Assembly (NCBI RefSeq): GCF_963678635.1
Contig: NC_087069.1
Coordinates: 6,247,472-6,311,471 of the forward strand
Source of the DNA: Symsagittifera roscoffensis
Taxonomy: Eukaryota; Xenacoelomorpha; Acoela; Convolutidae
Reading direction: 5' to 3'
Length of the DNA: 64,000 nt
The position numbers were made by a program, and so were the translations under genes. Each line of letters opens with the position of its first letter. Positions within the stretch are counted from its first letter, which is position 1. This document shows positions 41,120 to 53,900 of this stretch, piece by piece. The notes beneath the pieces are model-generated. The model was given only the letters and a program-made list of their open reading frames with translations, did no database searches and had not been told where the DNA came from.

Positions 41120-41933
41120 TCATTGGGCGTCGTCTGCCTTGTGGGGATTTGGGTCGTCTATCTCCTGCGGATTGTACCCTGTGGATGACTTCACTGTTCC
41201 CCCCTTGGTAGTTTTCAGCCATCGGGTCGATTTGGTCAGTTTGTTGTACACATACACGCGGCCAGTCGCTGAAAATAAAAACAAAACTTAATATGACTTA
41301 ATTTAATGTTTCAAACTTGAAAATCAATTGTGGGGAAAAGTGGAAAAGTGCAAATCTGAATATTTTATGTGAATTCTTAATTAGTTTTTATAGGAAAAGT
41401 GCTGATCATTTTGATTGCATAACGAATCTAAATATGCATCAACAAAGGTTGCAATTCGCTCACCAGCAAGGCAGCATAGTTTACAGCAACTTATTTTTGT
41501 TGAACTTATCTTTTGAAAGGTTTCCCGGATCGCATACTTTCTTGTACGTTTTATTTAAGACTATTTTTGCATTGGCAATTCAAGAAAATGAAACTTTGAT
41601 ATGTAAATTTCAGTGGCTTGGGCAGAAATTTTGCTAGGGGAAGGGGGCGGTTGTTCAAAAAATTTGAACTATAGTTCAACCTTAAGTAATTAACCTCGTG
41701 GTCAGGCCTCTGGCTGGTTTAACTTCCGGGAAAAAATAATAATTTGAATATTTTGAATAACTGATTGAAACATCTAAAATGGAGGAGTGTTTGTGTCGTG
41801 TATATACATACCTGGGTCTATGGCCTTGGCAGTGGCCAGTTTGCTCATGAGTATGGCCTTCCTTATGGCCTTCTTCCAGTTTCTCCTCGCCTCCATGTCA
41901 GGTCCACTCACACTGGTCACCTCCTTCGGTCTC
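41120..41933 (-). CDS. Cadherin cytoplasmic exons (41812-41933, 41120-41268)
   Basis: Exon 41933-41812 encodes a basic helix (EARRNWKKAIRKAILMSKLA). Exon 41268-41120 encodes the C-terminus with TGRVYVYNKLTKSTRW, followed by a hydrophilic end to Q and TGA. Both have clean acceptors (cacacgtgtgtag, tttattttcag). Phases are compatible with the TM exon. Confidence 0.85.
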
Positions 41934-44900
41934 CTACACACGAAACGCACAGGGGGAATTCAAACTACAAATAGGGGAAAACAATGCAATTCAAAATGTA
42001 AGGGAGGAATTTTTATTTTGAATGCAAAGAGAGGAATTCAAAATGCATAGGGGTAATTCAAAGCTCTTCAAACTGCAAAGGAAAAATTCTAAGCAAATCA
42101 AAATGCAAAAGGGGAAGGTTACTGTGCAAGTAGGGCAGAATCTTCCGACCAGTCTTAAGAAATTACAACAATTTTTTTTTTCAAATTAGAGTAGTTTTTT
42201 CGGCGTGGTGTGATAAAGGAATCTGATCGAAAAAGTGAGCTTAGGCATTTTCGTCTGTCACTGTAAAAATTGCAAATTGGAAACAATTTTTGAAGAAAAA
42301 TAACAAGAAAAACAAAAATCAAAAAAAAAATTTTTTTTTAATTTTTCAAATGTTTTTTTCTCAAATTAATGAAATTTTTGATTGCTAAAATGAAGCCAAA
42401 AACTCCAAAAACTAACTTCACTTGAATGAAATTAAATTTCCAAGGCTCAAACTAAGCATAAAAAGCTAATGTTAGCCTTCTTACTCGCTCGAAATCAGAC
42501 GAAAAATCAAAAATTTCAACCGGTTTTTCTCGACACTGGGTAAAAATTGTTTGAAATTTTTTAATGACGTTCGAATCACGACTGAAAGGGCTTTAATATG
42601 ATTAATCACTCAGCTTAGGCCGATGATAATTTGTGGTAGCTGATTTTGCGTGGGAAAAAAAGAAACAACTGAAACACACCCGAATACAAAGTTGCTCCCC
42701 ATTTTCAATAGTCAGAACAATAAACGAATAAGCTTGTTTTACCGTTGGGTTAGTCATTAACAGATAGTTACTAATAGAACATGCTTGATCCAAGTATAAA
42801 TATTGAATACTCCGCTTATTGAATCTTTACCACTCCCCCGCCTTTGAACTTGATTTTTGAAAAACTACTGTAACATTGTCATAATGCAATGAAACTTGGC
42901 ATGGTGAACAAATTACTAATTGTGGGCTAATTTTTCTTTATACCCTACTATGTAACTTTATGCGCTTAGCCATAACTATAGAAATCAAAACTTTGAAAGA
43001 TGGGGAAAAAGAAAGGAGTCCGCTTATTTTAACCAAGGTGAACAACAAAAAAATGAAAATAAAAAAAAACAGCGGGGTATATTCTGAATTTGTACTAGAC
43101 TGGTGATTATATATCAAATTTTTGAAACTGCTGTGAAAATTTCAAAGAAATTATCAAAACATATGCATATGAAAAATTGGACTCTTTCCTTTTGCTAATC
43201 CTGCGAGTTTTCACAAGTAATTTTTCAGTTTCACATGCTATTTTGTTTTTAAAAAAAGTTGGAATGCGGACTAATTAGGCTATGGCATACATAGTCGGTC
43301 TTCATACTTAACCTTGTAAAACTTATGTGAGGTGGGAAGGAAAAGAGCAAAAAATATATTTTGTGCACCTTTTGCTCTGAGCAAAAAAGTGTTTTGGTAA
43401 GGTGTGAGGTTGGATGACCAAAATCAATATCGTAATTTAGTACAAAAACTTTGATAATTGTGAGAGAAAAACTGGCAAAAATTAATTCACGCGTGCACAT
43501 GGCTTTCCTGCCGAATTTAAGCGCAGCGTGGGAAGCATTCGCTACTTGTCCATGCCCAATGTACTCGATAAACTTGTAGTGTTTTAGCTGCTTTTCGATA
43601 AATTTCCGTTTCTCCGGAAACTCAGATTTGTAGCACGCCACTGTTGATAAATTGCAGCCACTTGCCTCGCTGCGCTTATACTCGGCGCTATAATTAAGCT
43701 AATATTTCGGCTATCCGGTTATGGATAATTTTCGGCTATCCAAATTTTCGGCTGTGTGGGCTCAAGCAGACTCGTTGGGCACTGCGTGGGTCAAAAACCA
43801 TTTATTCAAAAGTTCTCCTCAAATACAAGGGTTAGTGTGAAAGGTGAATGGATTGGCAGGAGCAGCCTTAAAAGCACCCCGTGAAAAGCAGTGATAATTT
43901 GTGCGGTGAAACGGTGTTATATTTACCAATTGTAGGTTTTCGGTCTAAGTTTAGAGTAAAACTAATTTACAATTTTATCAACTGATTGACATTTAATTTC
44001 TGGAAATATCACATCGATCCTTGAAATCAGTTTAAAAATTATTTAGTTATAGCAACATTGAAAAAACTAACTTAAAATTGATGAATATGTCTTAATGTAT
44101 TTCAAAATGACCTTTTTATACAGTTAATGCCAAACTGCTGGCAATATTTACGATTTTGAGCGTCTTAATCGGTCAAAAAACAATGCTTTGTCGGATGATT
44201 AGATTATTTGACACAATGTTTACGTCTTGAAATGAGTGAAAAATTGGTTTCACGCGTCAAAATGAGCAGTTTTAGGGCGAATTAACTACTTTTAAATTCG
44301 TTGGCCTAAATTGATATCAAAAATTTGTTATTATAAAAAGTAGCTTAAAGTTGGAAAGACAAAATTAATTTAAATGAGCAATCTTCCAGTTTTTGAGCTA
44401 TTTCTGCATGCAAAAATTAAATTTTTAGGTGAGCTTGAGGCATAAATTTCTGTCAGAAATTTCAGTTCTTTTTTTTTTTTTCAATTTTTTTTTCAGACTT
44501 GCTCTTTTTTTTCAATTTTGTCTGATGGAATTTTTTGCTTCTAATTATGTACACCAATTACTCACATGAATAGCTTCCTTATGGCGTAGAATCCGACTGC
44601 GAATAGAGCAGCAAGAAGGCAGAGTGCGAGAATAGAGCAGAGAACAATGACTGCTATGCCCCCCGCTGTCTCCGCCCACGGACCACCACCGGTGGAGGGG
44701 ATGGAGTCATCCCTTGCTATGTAGTACACTGGGTTGCTGGTCTCACCCAAGGGGTTCGTGTAGGTGTACGAATCTAAATACATTTTTCATATACATTTTT
44801 TCGTTAGTCTCGTTAGTTCGCAAATCGGCAAAAAATCTTTTTTTAAAAAATCGTTGTTATCATTGTTTTTTCTTCAAGATTCTTTGCATTTTCTTGAAGA

Positions 44901-47900
44901 ATCTTTGATCTCTTCCGAGATTCTTTGGTAAGAACTTGCCAAGACAGCCAAAACTTTCTTTAAGATTTAACCAAGATTCTTCAAGATTTTTTAAATATAT
45001 CAAAGATTGATGGACTTGGGCCCTCATTTGATTGGTTAAGAATCTAAGTGAACTTCAGTCACAAGTCAGTCTCAATGTACAATCAAAGTCTCTACCGGTT
45101 AAAATTCACCTTTTTGTTCCGGCTTCTGAAGAAAATGGTGGAATATTTATGCTTGGGGTGCTTTTTTTATTCAGTCAATTTTCGGATTTTTAAGTATGAG
45201 TTTTTGACAGAACTTGAAAAAAAAAAACTCATCACAAAAACCTTTTTTCTTTTCAATTATTTCGTCAACTATTCAATCAAAAAACTTATAAATTGGCCTT
45301 AAGGTGCAACAGTGTTATACGAGCAGTCTTGTTGTTGCGTTTTCTGGAGTTGTTTTTGCGATCTTATTAGAAAGTGAGTTAGTAAACACTTTGTTTATTT
45401 TTTTGGATATCTAAATTAGACAAATTAAATCATTTATTGTACACACTGTTTTATTGCAACTTTCGCGGAAAGAGACACGCAATTCAGGGGGCGGATCTAG
45501 GATTTTCTCGAGGGGGGCGGATTTTCAAAAAAAAAATTTCCAAAACTTAAACGACCTTTTTTTTTTTTAGGTCGACCAAATTGATTTTTCGAGCTCTCCC
45601 AAAGCACTGTTTTGCCCCTATTTTGGCTAAATTTTCTGCGCCGCAGGCAAATTTTTGAAAAAAACTGTCAAAAAAGCCGTTTTTGGGCACTTTTTGAAAA
45701 ATTTTGACAAAAAAATCGCATTTTTTTGGCGCGCGCTCCCCCTCAAAGTTAGTATATATTGGCGCCGAAGACGCCTTTAGAAAAATTTTAGGGTCGGTCG
45801 GCCAAAAATGGATTTCTGAAAAGTATCAAAGGGGGGACCCTTTGGGTCGGCAGGGGGTCGAATCCCTGAGGGGAGGGAACGTCCGCAACCCCCCCCCCCC
45901 CCCCCCTTAATCCGCCCCTGACGAAATTCATGCTTGAATTAATTTTTATTTGGACTTTTTTAAATAACAGCTTAGAAAAACTTTTTTATATCCTTCAAGG
46001 ATGCTGATGTCATGAGCTCAAATTCATCAAATAATTTACCTGTGATTATTTTTCGTGAAGGTATGAGTTTAAAATGGCCTTTTAGATATAATTAACTCAA
46101 ATAACCGAGTTTGTGATACTAACTAATATAACTCGAAAAATTAGAACGTGAAAAACTGGTGTTTTGTTTTGCAAAACTTAGTAAGTGATATCCAGAACAG
46201 AAAATGGAACGCTTTGTTGCGGATTCCCAAACCGAGCCTTCTTTCCTTCTAACTTTCTTGGAGTAAATTCCAGAGAGTAACATTTTAATTAATAGCTGAA
46301 CTCGCGGGATCCGCAGACTTCTTTTACGTGTATAAACTTGAATGGAGTTCGATGAGTTTGCGAAATCTTTGCAGGAATATTTTGGATTTTACTCAATAAG
46401 TGTGTGGATTTTTTGACGGAAATCAATTAACTTACTGATGTAGTCGGGTTCGGGATCTCCGTTCTCGTTTACCGCCAGAAGGTCAAACAGCTGGTCTTGT
46501 GGCATGAATTCCATGACACTGTCCAGATTCTGGGCTGAACTGGCGCCGTCGCCCATCACCACGTACAAACCCACTTCAGTGTCACTGGAACAACACAATT
46601 TGATTCTTCATTAATCTGATTTTTTTTCTAGATATCAATTCAGTACAAAATAACCAATGAATAATAAACAAACAATATGTTTTCAGGCAGAAAATATACA
46701 AAAGTTCACAAAAACTGACACTTGAGTAAACAGACAGTTGGAAAAGAGTCAATGAACGCAATTAAAGGCTGATCGTATTTTGAAAAAATTTCAACTTTCG
46801 AGTTTCAACAAAAAAAAAATGCCCTTAAAGCTCTTTGAAATTCTATAAAAAATTATGATAATCTCTTTTTGATAAAATCACCCCATTTTGAGAAAACTGG
46901 ATTATAATTAAAATTCGCTAGGAAATCTGAAAATTAAATTCCAGTTTCGAAACTAGACGTCAATCACGTTTTTTGTGACCTTTTAACTTTTGCTGTGCCA
47001 TAGTGGAGTTTGCCTTCATTTTAACAAAAATGAACTCAACTTATAAAAATCACAAGTCAAACCGCGAAAAAAAATCAAAATTGACTCTGAACTTAGTTTG
47101 AAGACTGTTCCCTAAAATAAAACAGAAAAATCATCGCAACCTATAGAAGAGTTTGAACTACCTTCATCGACTCTTAAACATATAGTTGCAATGCTAAATA
47201 TCCCCATCTCAACAATAACAATCATTCCAAAATTCGAAAAAGATGAAGATATCCAAAATACGAAACTTTGTGAGACTACGTTAGATCTCATTTTTTTCTG
47301 TTGATTCAAATCGTTTTGATGGTAAATTTTCATGGTGACCATAACGTTGTTCTTGACTTCTCATGAATTTTAATTTTGATTACTTTCTGATGAACTTATT
47401 TTTCCGACCATGGAAAATGAGGATGAAATTAGTATGATGTGTTTAAATTTTTTCCACGCAAAATCACGAACCACAAATAATCATCGGACTGAGTTGAGTG
47501 ATATATCATATTAAAGCCGTTGCAGTTGTTAGTCGAATCACATTTAAAATTTTCAAAAAAAAATTCCCAGTGTCGAGAAAATCGGTTTGAAATTTGTGAT
47601 TTTTTTTTATTTTGAGCGAATAAAGCTAGCGAGCAGTTTTTTAATTGCTTTAAGGCCTACAATAGCAAAATTTACACAGCGCCGAATCGTTTCGGATTTG
47701 AATCTGCGACCTACCAAATTCGAGACTCACGCAATAATTGTTTTGCCACGAATGCTTAAGAACCCCAAAAACTAGCCTCCAATAACACAGCTAAATATGC
47801 TAATAAATTGCCAATTTGATGCAGCAACATCATTAGCACCAAATAGAAAAAAATTTTTGCATGTAATAAAATGTAAAGATTAAACCATATACATTTCAAA

Positions 47901-50900
47901 AAAAAGTGCGAGATACATTGAATTGGAAAATTTCTGAAAACGAGCTTTTTATCATTGTACTGCTGTTTGAAACAAATAACTTCTTCATGCGGTTCATTTG
48001 ATGAATTAAAAATGCATCAGCAATGTTAATTTTTTACTAATGAGATGTCAAAGCCCATATGATAAAATACTGCTACCGCAGCCTACCGATTCAAAAGTGC
48101 CACCAAAAGTAGCACTTATATTTGCGACTTAGGTTGGACAAAAAAAGTTCGTACATATACACTTCGCTTCGCAAGTGTAGTGTAAAAACTTAATTTTACC
48201 TCCGCAACGTAACTTTGCTTTAAGCATTTGAGCGCTTTTTTGGCATAAAAATTTTCAAAAATACAAAAAACCGCAAAACTTGAAAAAAATTTCGAATTTT
48301 TTTTTCGTTTTTTAAGTAATATATCTTCAAAAAAATTTTTCAATTTGCCTACTTTTCTATGGCTGTCGAAAATAACTAATTTACAGTTTTTCGTTAAGCT
48401 TCCGTTATCACACAAAGACGAAAAAACGACAATAATTCGATTGTTGTATTTTTTAAGACTATGGTCGAATTATTCTGTGCTACTTAATTTGGTTTGTAAC
48501 TCTGATTTGTGAATTTGAGTTTCCCACGCAAAACTGTAAGCAAAATGACTTTCAGCTCGCGCACATGTTTATACTCCTAATTAAAAACTGAATTTAAACA
48601 ATTTGAAAGAATAAAAGAAGAAGAGCCATAATAAACGTATCTCTAATTATAGATCGTGTAATTTAAAAAAAAAACAGGATAATATTTTTTGTGTGTTTTG
48701 TTACCTTATTAAAGATCGCTTCTGTCTCGCAGCCGGAGTTGGTGAGTTGAACCGGGTGGGGTCATGATATCCACAGTATGCATCTGGGTATCCCTTGCTC
48801 TGGATATAGGCAGTGCAGCTGGCCAAGAATCCAACAGAGTCAGCATCGAATCTCTCGAAGGCCATGTTCAGTCCAACCCGCACTGTGTGTTGCCACGGGG
48901 GGAAAGTGTCGATCCTAGACAGACGAAAAAAGAAGTTAGACTAAGCAAAAAATCTCCCTCGTAACTTCTTTTCCCCAAAAATCTCCCCAAAATCAAATTG
49001 GGTTGAATATCCTTTCCTTGATTGACTCTTTTCCAGTCCCTCCCTATTATTTTTCCTGAATTCAATAATGAAAATCTATTTAAAATAACATAAAATGACA
49101 AAAATCTATTTATTTTTTATTTCATAAATTGCTTTAAAACGTGTCAGCGCGAACAAATGAACAAATTTTACAACGTTTCTTTTATGCAAAATGTCGCGTG
49201 AACAATTTTTGAACGGCCTTATTTTGTAATTTTACAAGGGGGGTGGGAAACTAAAATAGATCCTTTCCTTGATTGACTCAATTATTTTTTATTCATTGAG
49301 GTTCATCGTGGTTGAGCAATTGTTGACATGGTTCGAAAAGTATAGCAAAAAAATTGCTCACTTATTGCATAATTTCGAAGTAATGATGTAATGATGAGTG
49401 TGTTAAAAGGCACAGTTTTACCCTCAAATTTAGAGAGCCACAATTACTACTCTTTTTCAATCTTTCATGGCTGGAAATACATTTGGATGTCGATTTTTAA
49501 ATATTACTAGAAAAATGCATAAGTATGTTTGTTCGCTGTAACAAAAAATAAATTTCTTTACAAGAAAAAAAACATAACTTCGCCACACAAACGCTTTCAG
49601 CCCATATTTTCCAGTTGAAAACAATGAACCAAACTCTGTGAGCATTTCCCTTCTGGTACTAAAACTAACAAGACTGCTCGTATCAGGGCGAAGCCCTGAG
49701 CGTTCCGACTGCCGTTTAAGGTCTATGGAGCAGTAAAAACGTGAAAAAATTAAATGTAATAGAAAAAAAAGAAAAATTCTTTGTTTTCTATTTCAGAATT
49801 TTTGTGAAAATCATCCCCACACGCCACAAAGTACAAAGTGATAGAGTTCGCTCCTAGTAACAAATCAATTATGGCAAATAAGCTTTCTTCAACCAATTTG
49901 GAACGATTTCTAAGACGGATTAAATCTCCGCTCACGCTTTAGTAGCGCGAAATACATTGCGCGTAAATTGTCCCAAATTGGCAATATTTAAACCCCCATA
50001 ATGTTACAACAAATGGTAACAGGTGAAATATTTTTTCAAATTTAAGCTCAGAACAACAATATTTTTGAATGATATAAAAAAAATCCATCAAAAATTGCTA
50101 GTTGAAAAGTTGAAATTTGTCTGGAGAAAAAAACCAAACCGAGTACAAATATTCCGTCACTTTCTTCAAAAGTCCGAACAGTATTAGGATGGATACTACG
50201 AAACGGATAATGTACCATGTAACTTATGGTAATAGGATGATAAGGCTAAGTAAACCTAATATATCTTATACTTTCAACATTTGAAATTAAGACCATTTAT
50301 CCACGAGGGAAAGGACCAACACAAGAGCTGTACATCTCATCACGACGAACCGCTGTTGTGCCCCTGCTTAAAAACTACGTGCAATTTTTTTTTGGTTATT
50401 GGTCAACAAAAAAAACTGACTTAAATTTCAGGATTGGGTTGAGGTGGCTCTGACAACTGACCTGACTTTCGCAAAGGCCTCGTTTACAGGGGTTCCAGCG
50501 TCGTAGGCTCTCACGTCCAAAACATAAGTGCGGTAACACTCCACAGTTTGACCCAATTTCAGGTAGATGTCGCCTAGAAAAACTTGGCCTTGGCTTTGAG
50601 TTTCAAATAAAAAATTTTTACGCCTAGAACTCTTTAAATTTCAACATTTTATGATTGACGCTTTAAAAATTAATCTCGGCACATTCAACAGCAATATGCC
50701 TTAATTAGCTGGACTGCTTGTATGATCGAACATACTTCACGATTATTTATAAACTTAGTTCAGAGAACATAAGAATGAAACCAGCATAAAGAAAAACATC
50801 AATTCAATGGGTATTTTTGTTCAAAATTGCATCTCGATTAAAGTGAAAGTTAAATTTAAACTTCAGGGATAAATTTAACCATCAAATAACCACCATTTAC

Positions 50901-53900
50901 ACACCCAAGAACTAGTATAAACACGTTGCAATGCATCATTATATCTAATCTTTCTCTTTCTTATGATTAAAATTAATTGAAAATAATTGTTGAAAATTTT
51001 CTGTTAATACAATAAATCTGACTTGGTAAAGTAGATAATATTTCTAACCAGTGACTTGGTCGAGTTCAAACTGATCGTACTCCTCGACGAAATCGTAACT
51101 TATGGTTCCGAAGTCAGTTCCACTTGCATCGTTGTCAATCGCTTCGATGGTCAGAATCGAGTTGATTGTCGAAGCACTTCCGTCGCAAGGGTATCCGGCA
51201 GTGTAAAAATCAGTATTCCTTGTATTTACCCAAATAGGCGAGTTATCATTCACGTCAATGACTACTAAGGTCACAGAACATGTCGAAGACTTCTGAGTCG
51301 GGGATCCTGAATCAGTGACACAAACGTCCAGGAGTATCTTGGTTCCCAGTTCGTAGTCCAGGGACGTGCCGACCTTGATAGATCCCGACGTCGCGTCGAT
51401 CGTGAACGAACTGGTATTAGTCTCCGAATTGTCCGTTTCGTCTAAGTAAACTTGCTTCTTAATTGAGTACGCGACTGTTTGACCCTGATCTGCGTCCGTA
51501 GCTGTGACAGTAATGACTTCAGTATTGATGTTAGCATCCTCCGAAACTGTTTCGACGTACTGATTAGACCCACAAACTGGGGAAAACTCATTGAGGTCAA
51601 CGACATCTATGATGCATTGAACATCCACGTAAAGTGAGGGTGAATCCGTGTCATTGACTCGAACAGTCAAGTTAAATTGACTGACTGTTTCGGCGTCAAT
51701 TTCAGCAACTGCGGTTAGAATTTCACCAGTGTCAAGGTCAACTGTGAAGTAGTTCGCGTTTTCGCCCGCGATTACCTCGTATTTGAAGGCCGAACTGTCG
51801 AGATCAGTTACGTTTGCAAGTCCGCCTGTAGGCATCACCGGGGTTACACGTGTTGCCACGTTATATTCTTCTTCTGCAATAGAGAAATATAGGATGTTTC
51901 CAGTCGTGAAGTAAGGTGTCTCATCGTTGCAATTCTCAAGATTGATCAAAAGATTGGTTCTGTCGTTTTTAGTCGAATTCAAAACACCCTCGGCCAGCAC
52001 TTCGAAGCTGTAAGTTCGTGTAGCGAGGTTGTCGTAATCTAATTGGACAACAGGCGACCAATCTCCACTGGAGCTGATTGACCAATCAGATCGCCTTGCG
52101 TAGTCGGTACTTGCTGGAAGAATGGTGTAGGACACTTCAGCGTTGTCACCCAAATCAAGATCGGAAGCAATGACCTGAAAAAACAAATATTCAAAATTTG
52201 GAGCTTCCGGATTAGTTAATTATTTGTTATGTTTCACAGAATGTTGCTTCCGTTTTTCATAACATCAAAAAGCGTTATAAGCATACTCACTAATCTTCGT
52301 TAAAATTCGCAAAAAAAAACAGTATTTTTAACGTTTTTTTATGTGATTGTTTGGTTAAAACTTTGGAAACTAGCAAAATTTTGCAGGTGGGGAGGGGAGG
52401 AGGCGGAAAAGGAGGCGTTTATTTGATTGACAAAGTATTGTTAGACTGACCTGGAATGCGGACATTGCAAGTGGGGAGCACTCTGGCGTGGATACATTGA
52501 TGGCGGCGGCGGAGAAGAGAGGGGGGTTGTTGTCCACGTCCTGCATGTGGATAAACACAGTCTGTGTCCCATTCAGCACCGGAACTCCATTGTCCGAACA
52601 GTAAACTTCCAGAACGTACCTGGAATTGGGGGAAAAATTTATTAATACACTAATTAAAAAGATGACGCTAGCAGCGGAAAGAATGAATAACCAAAAAAAA
52701 TTGCATGTAGTTCTTAAGCAGGGGCACAGCAGCGGTTCGCCGTGATGAGCTGTACAGCTAGTATGTTGGTTCTTTCCCTCGTGCATAAATGGTCTTACAC
52801 TACTGACAAAAATTTGGCAGAAGTGTGAGTATAGCTATGGCAAATCTTTCTGATAATCTAAAGTTTTAAGCGTATTTTTTGGCATTTCCAACGGCAATGC
52901 TGCTCATATTTCAGAAAAAGTACTCTTTTTTCTCGCAAAAGATCTGCAAAACGTACCTGACAATAAAGAAGTAATTGGAAGTTTTTCTTAATTTGCACAA
53001 AATTTTGTAGCTAGAAGATTTCGTCCATCAACAAATTTTGTCTTTCTGATTTTGATCTTATTACGGCATAATTTATTCTCGACGTTCCCGATATTTTTAA
53101 TTCAGTGACTTCAGAAATAAGCTGAGAGCAAATTTTTCAATTTAACTATCTATTCTATGAAAAAAATTTGTGTCAATCCAATTTCTTAGCCTAATTATTG
53201 TTCCGGTTCCGACTTTTGTAACAAAAGTAATGGAAATTTGTGCTCGGGTGGTTTTTTTCTTCAGACAAACTTCGACTTTTTAACTAGCCATTTTGACGGA
53301 ATTTTTTATATCATTCGAAAGCTATTGTTGTCTTGAGCTTAAATTTGAAAAAGATATTTTAGCTGTGATCGTTTTTCGTAAAGTTATGGGGGTTTAAATA
53401 TTGCCATTTAGGGAGAATTAACGTGCGATATATTTTGCGCTATTAGCGCGTAAGCGGAGATTTAATCCGTCTTAGAAATCGTTTCAAATTGGTTCAAGGA
53501 AGCGTATTTGCCATAATTTATTTGTTACTAGGAGCAAAATCTATCACTTTGTGCTAAATATGGCGTGTGGGGGGATGAATTTCACAAAAAATCTCAAATT
53601 TTATTACATTTAATTTTTTCATGCTATTGCAGCTCCATAGACCTAAAAAGGCAGTCGGAACATTCAGGGCTTCGCCCTGATAGGAGCAGTCTTTTTCTGC
53701 TTTTTTTCCATTTTTTTTTCAAGTGAGTATCGCAGTATATTTAAGTATCTGTAACAAAACACACTTACAGCGAATTAGAAAGCACTCCCAAATACTCTCT
53801 CGTGAAAGTTGTCGCCACGAGGTCAAAATTCAGCGTCTTTGGTGCCAATGCTACCGAAAAATCCGAAGCATTCGTCGTGCATGCTGTAATAGTTGACCCT

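Noticed and set aside
43249-43641. Minus-strand 130-codon open frame in a cadherin intron
   Set aside because: AT-driven, no domain, no matching splice phases with neighbouring cadherin exons.
45704-45910. Open frame ending in a run of prolines
   Set aside because: It lies inside a hAT-like MITE and the prolines come from the poly-C run.
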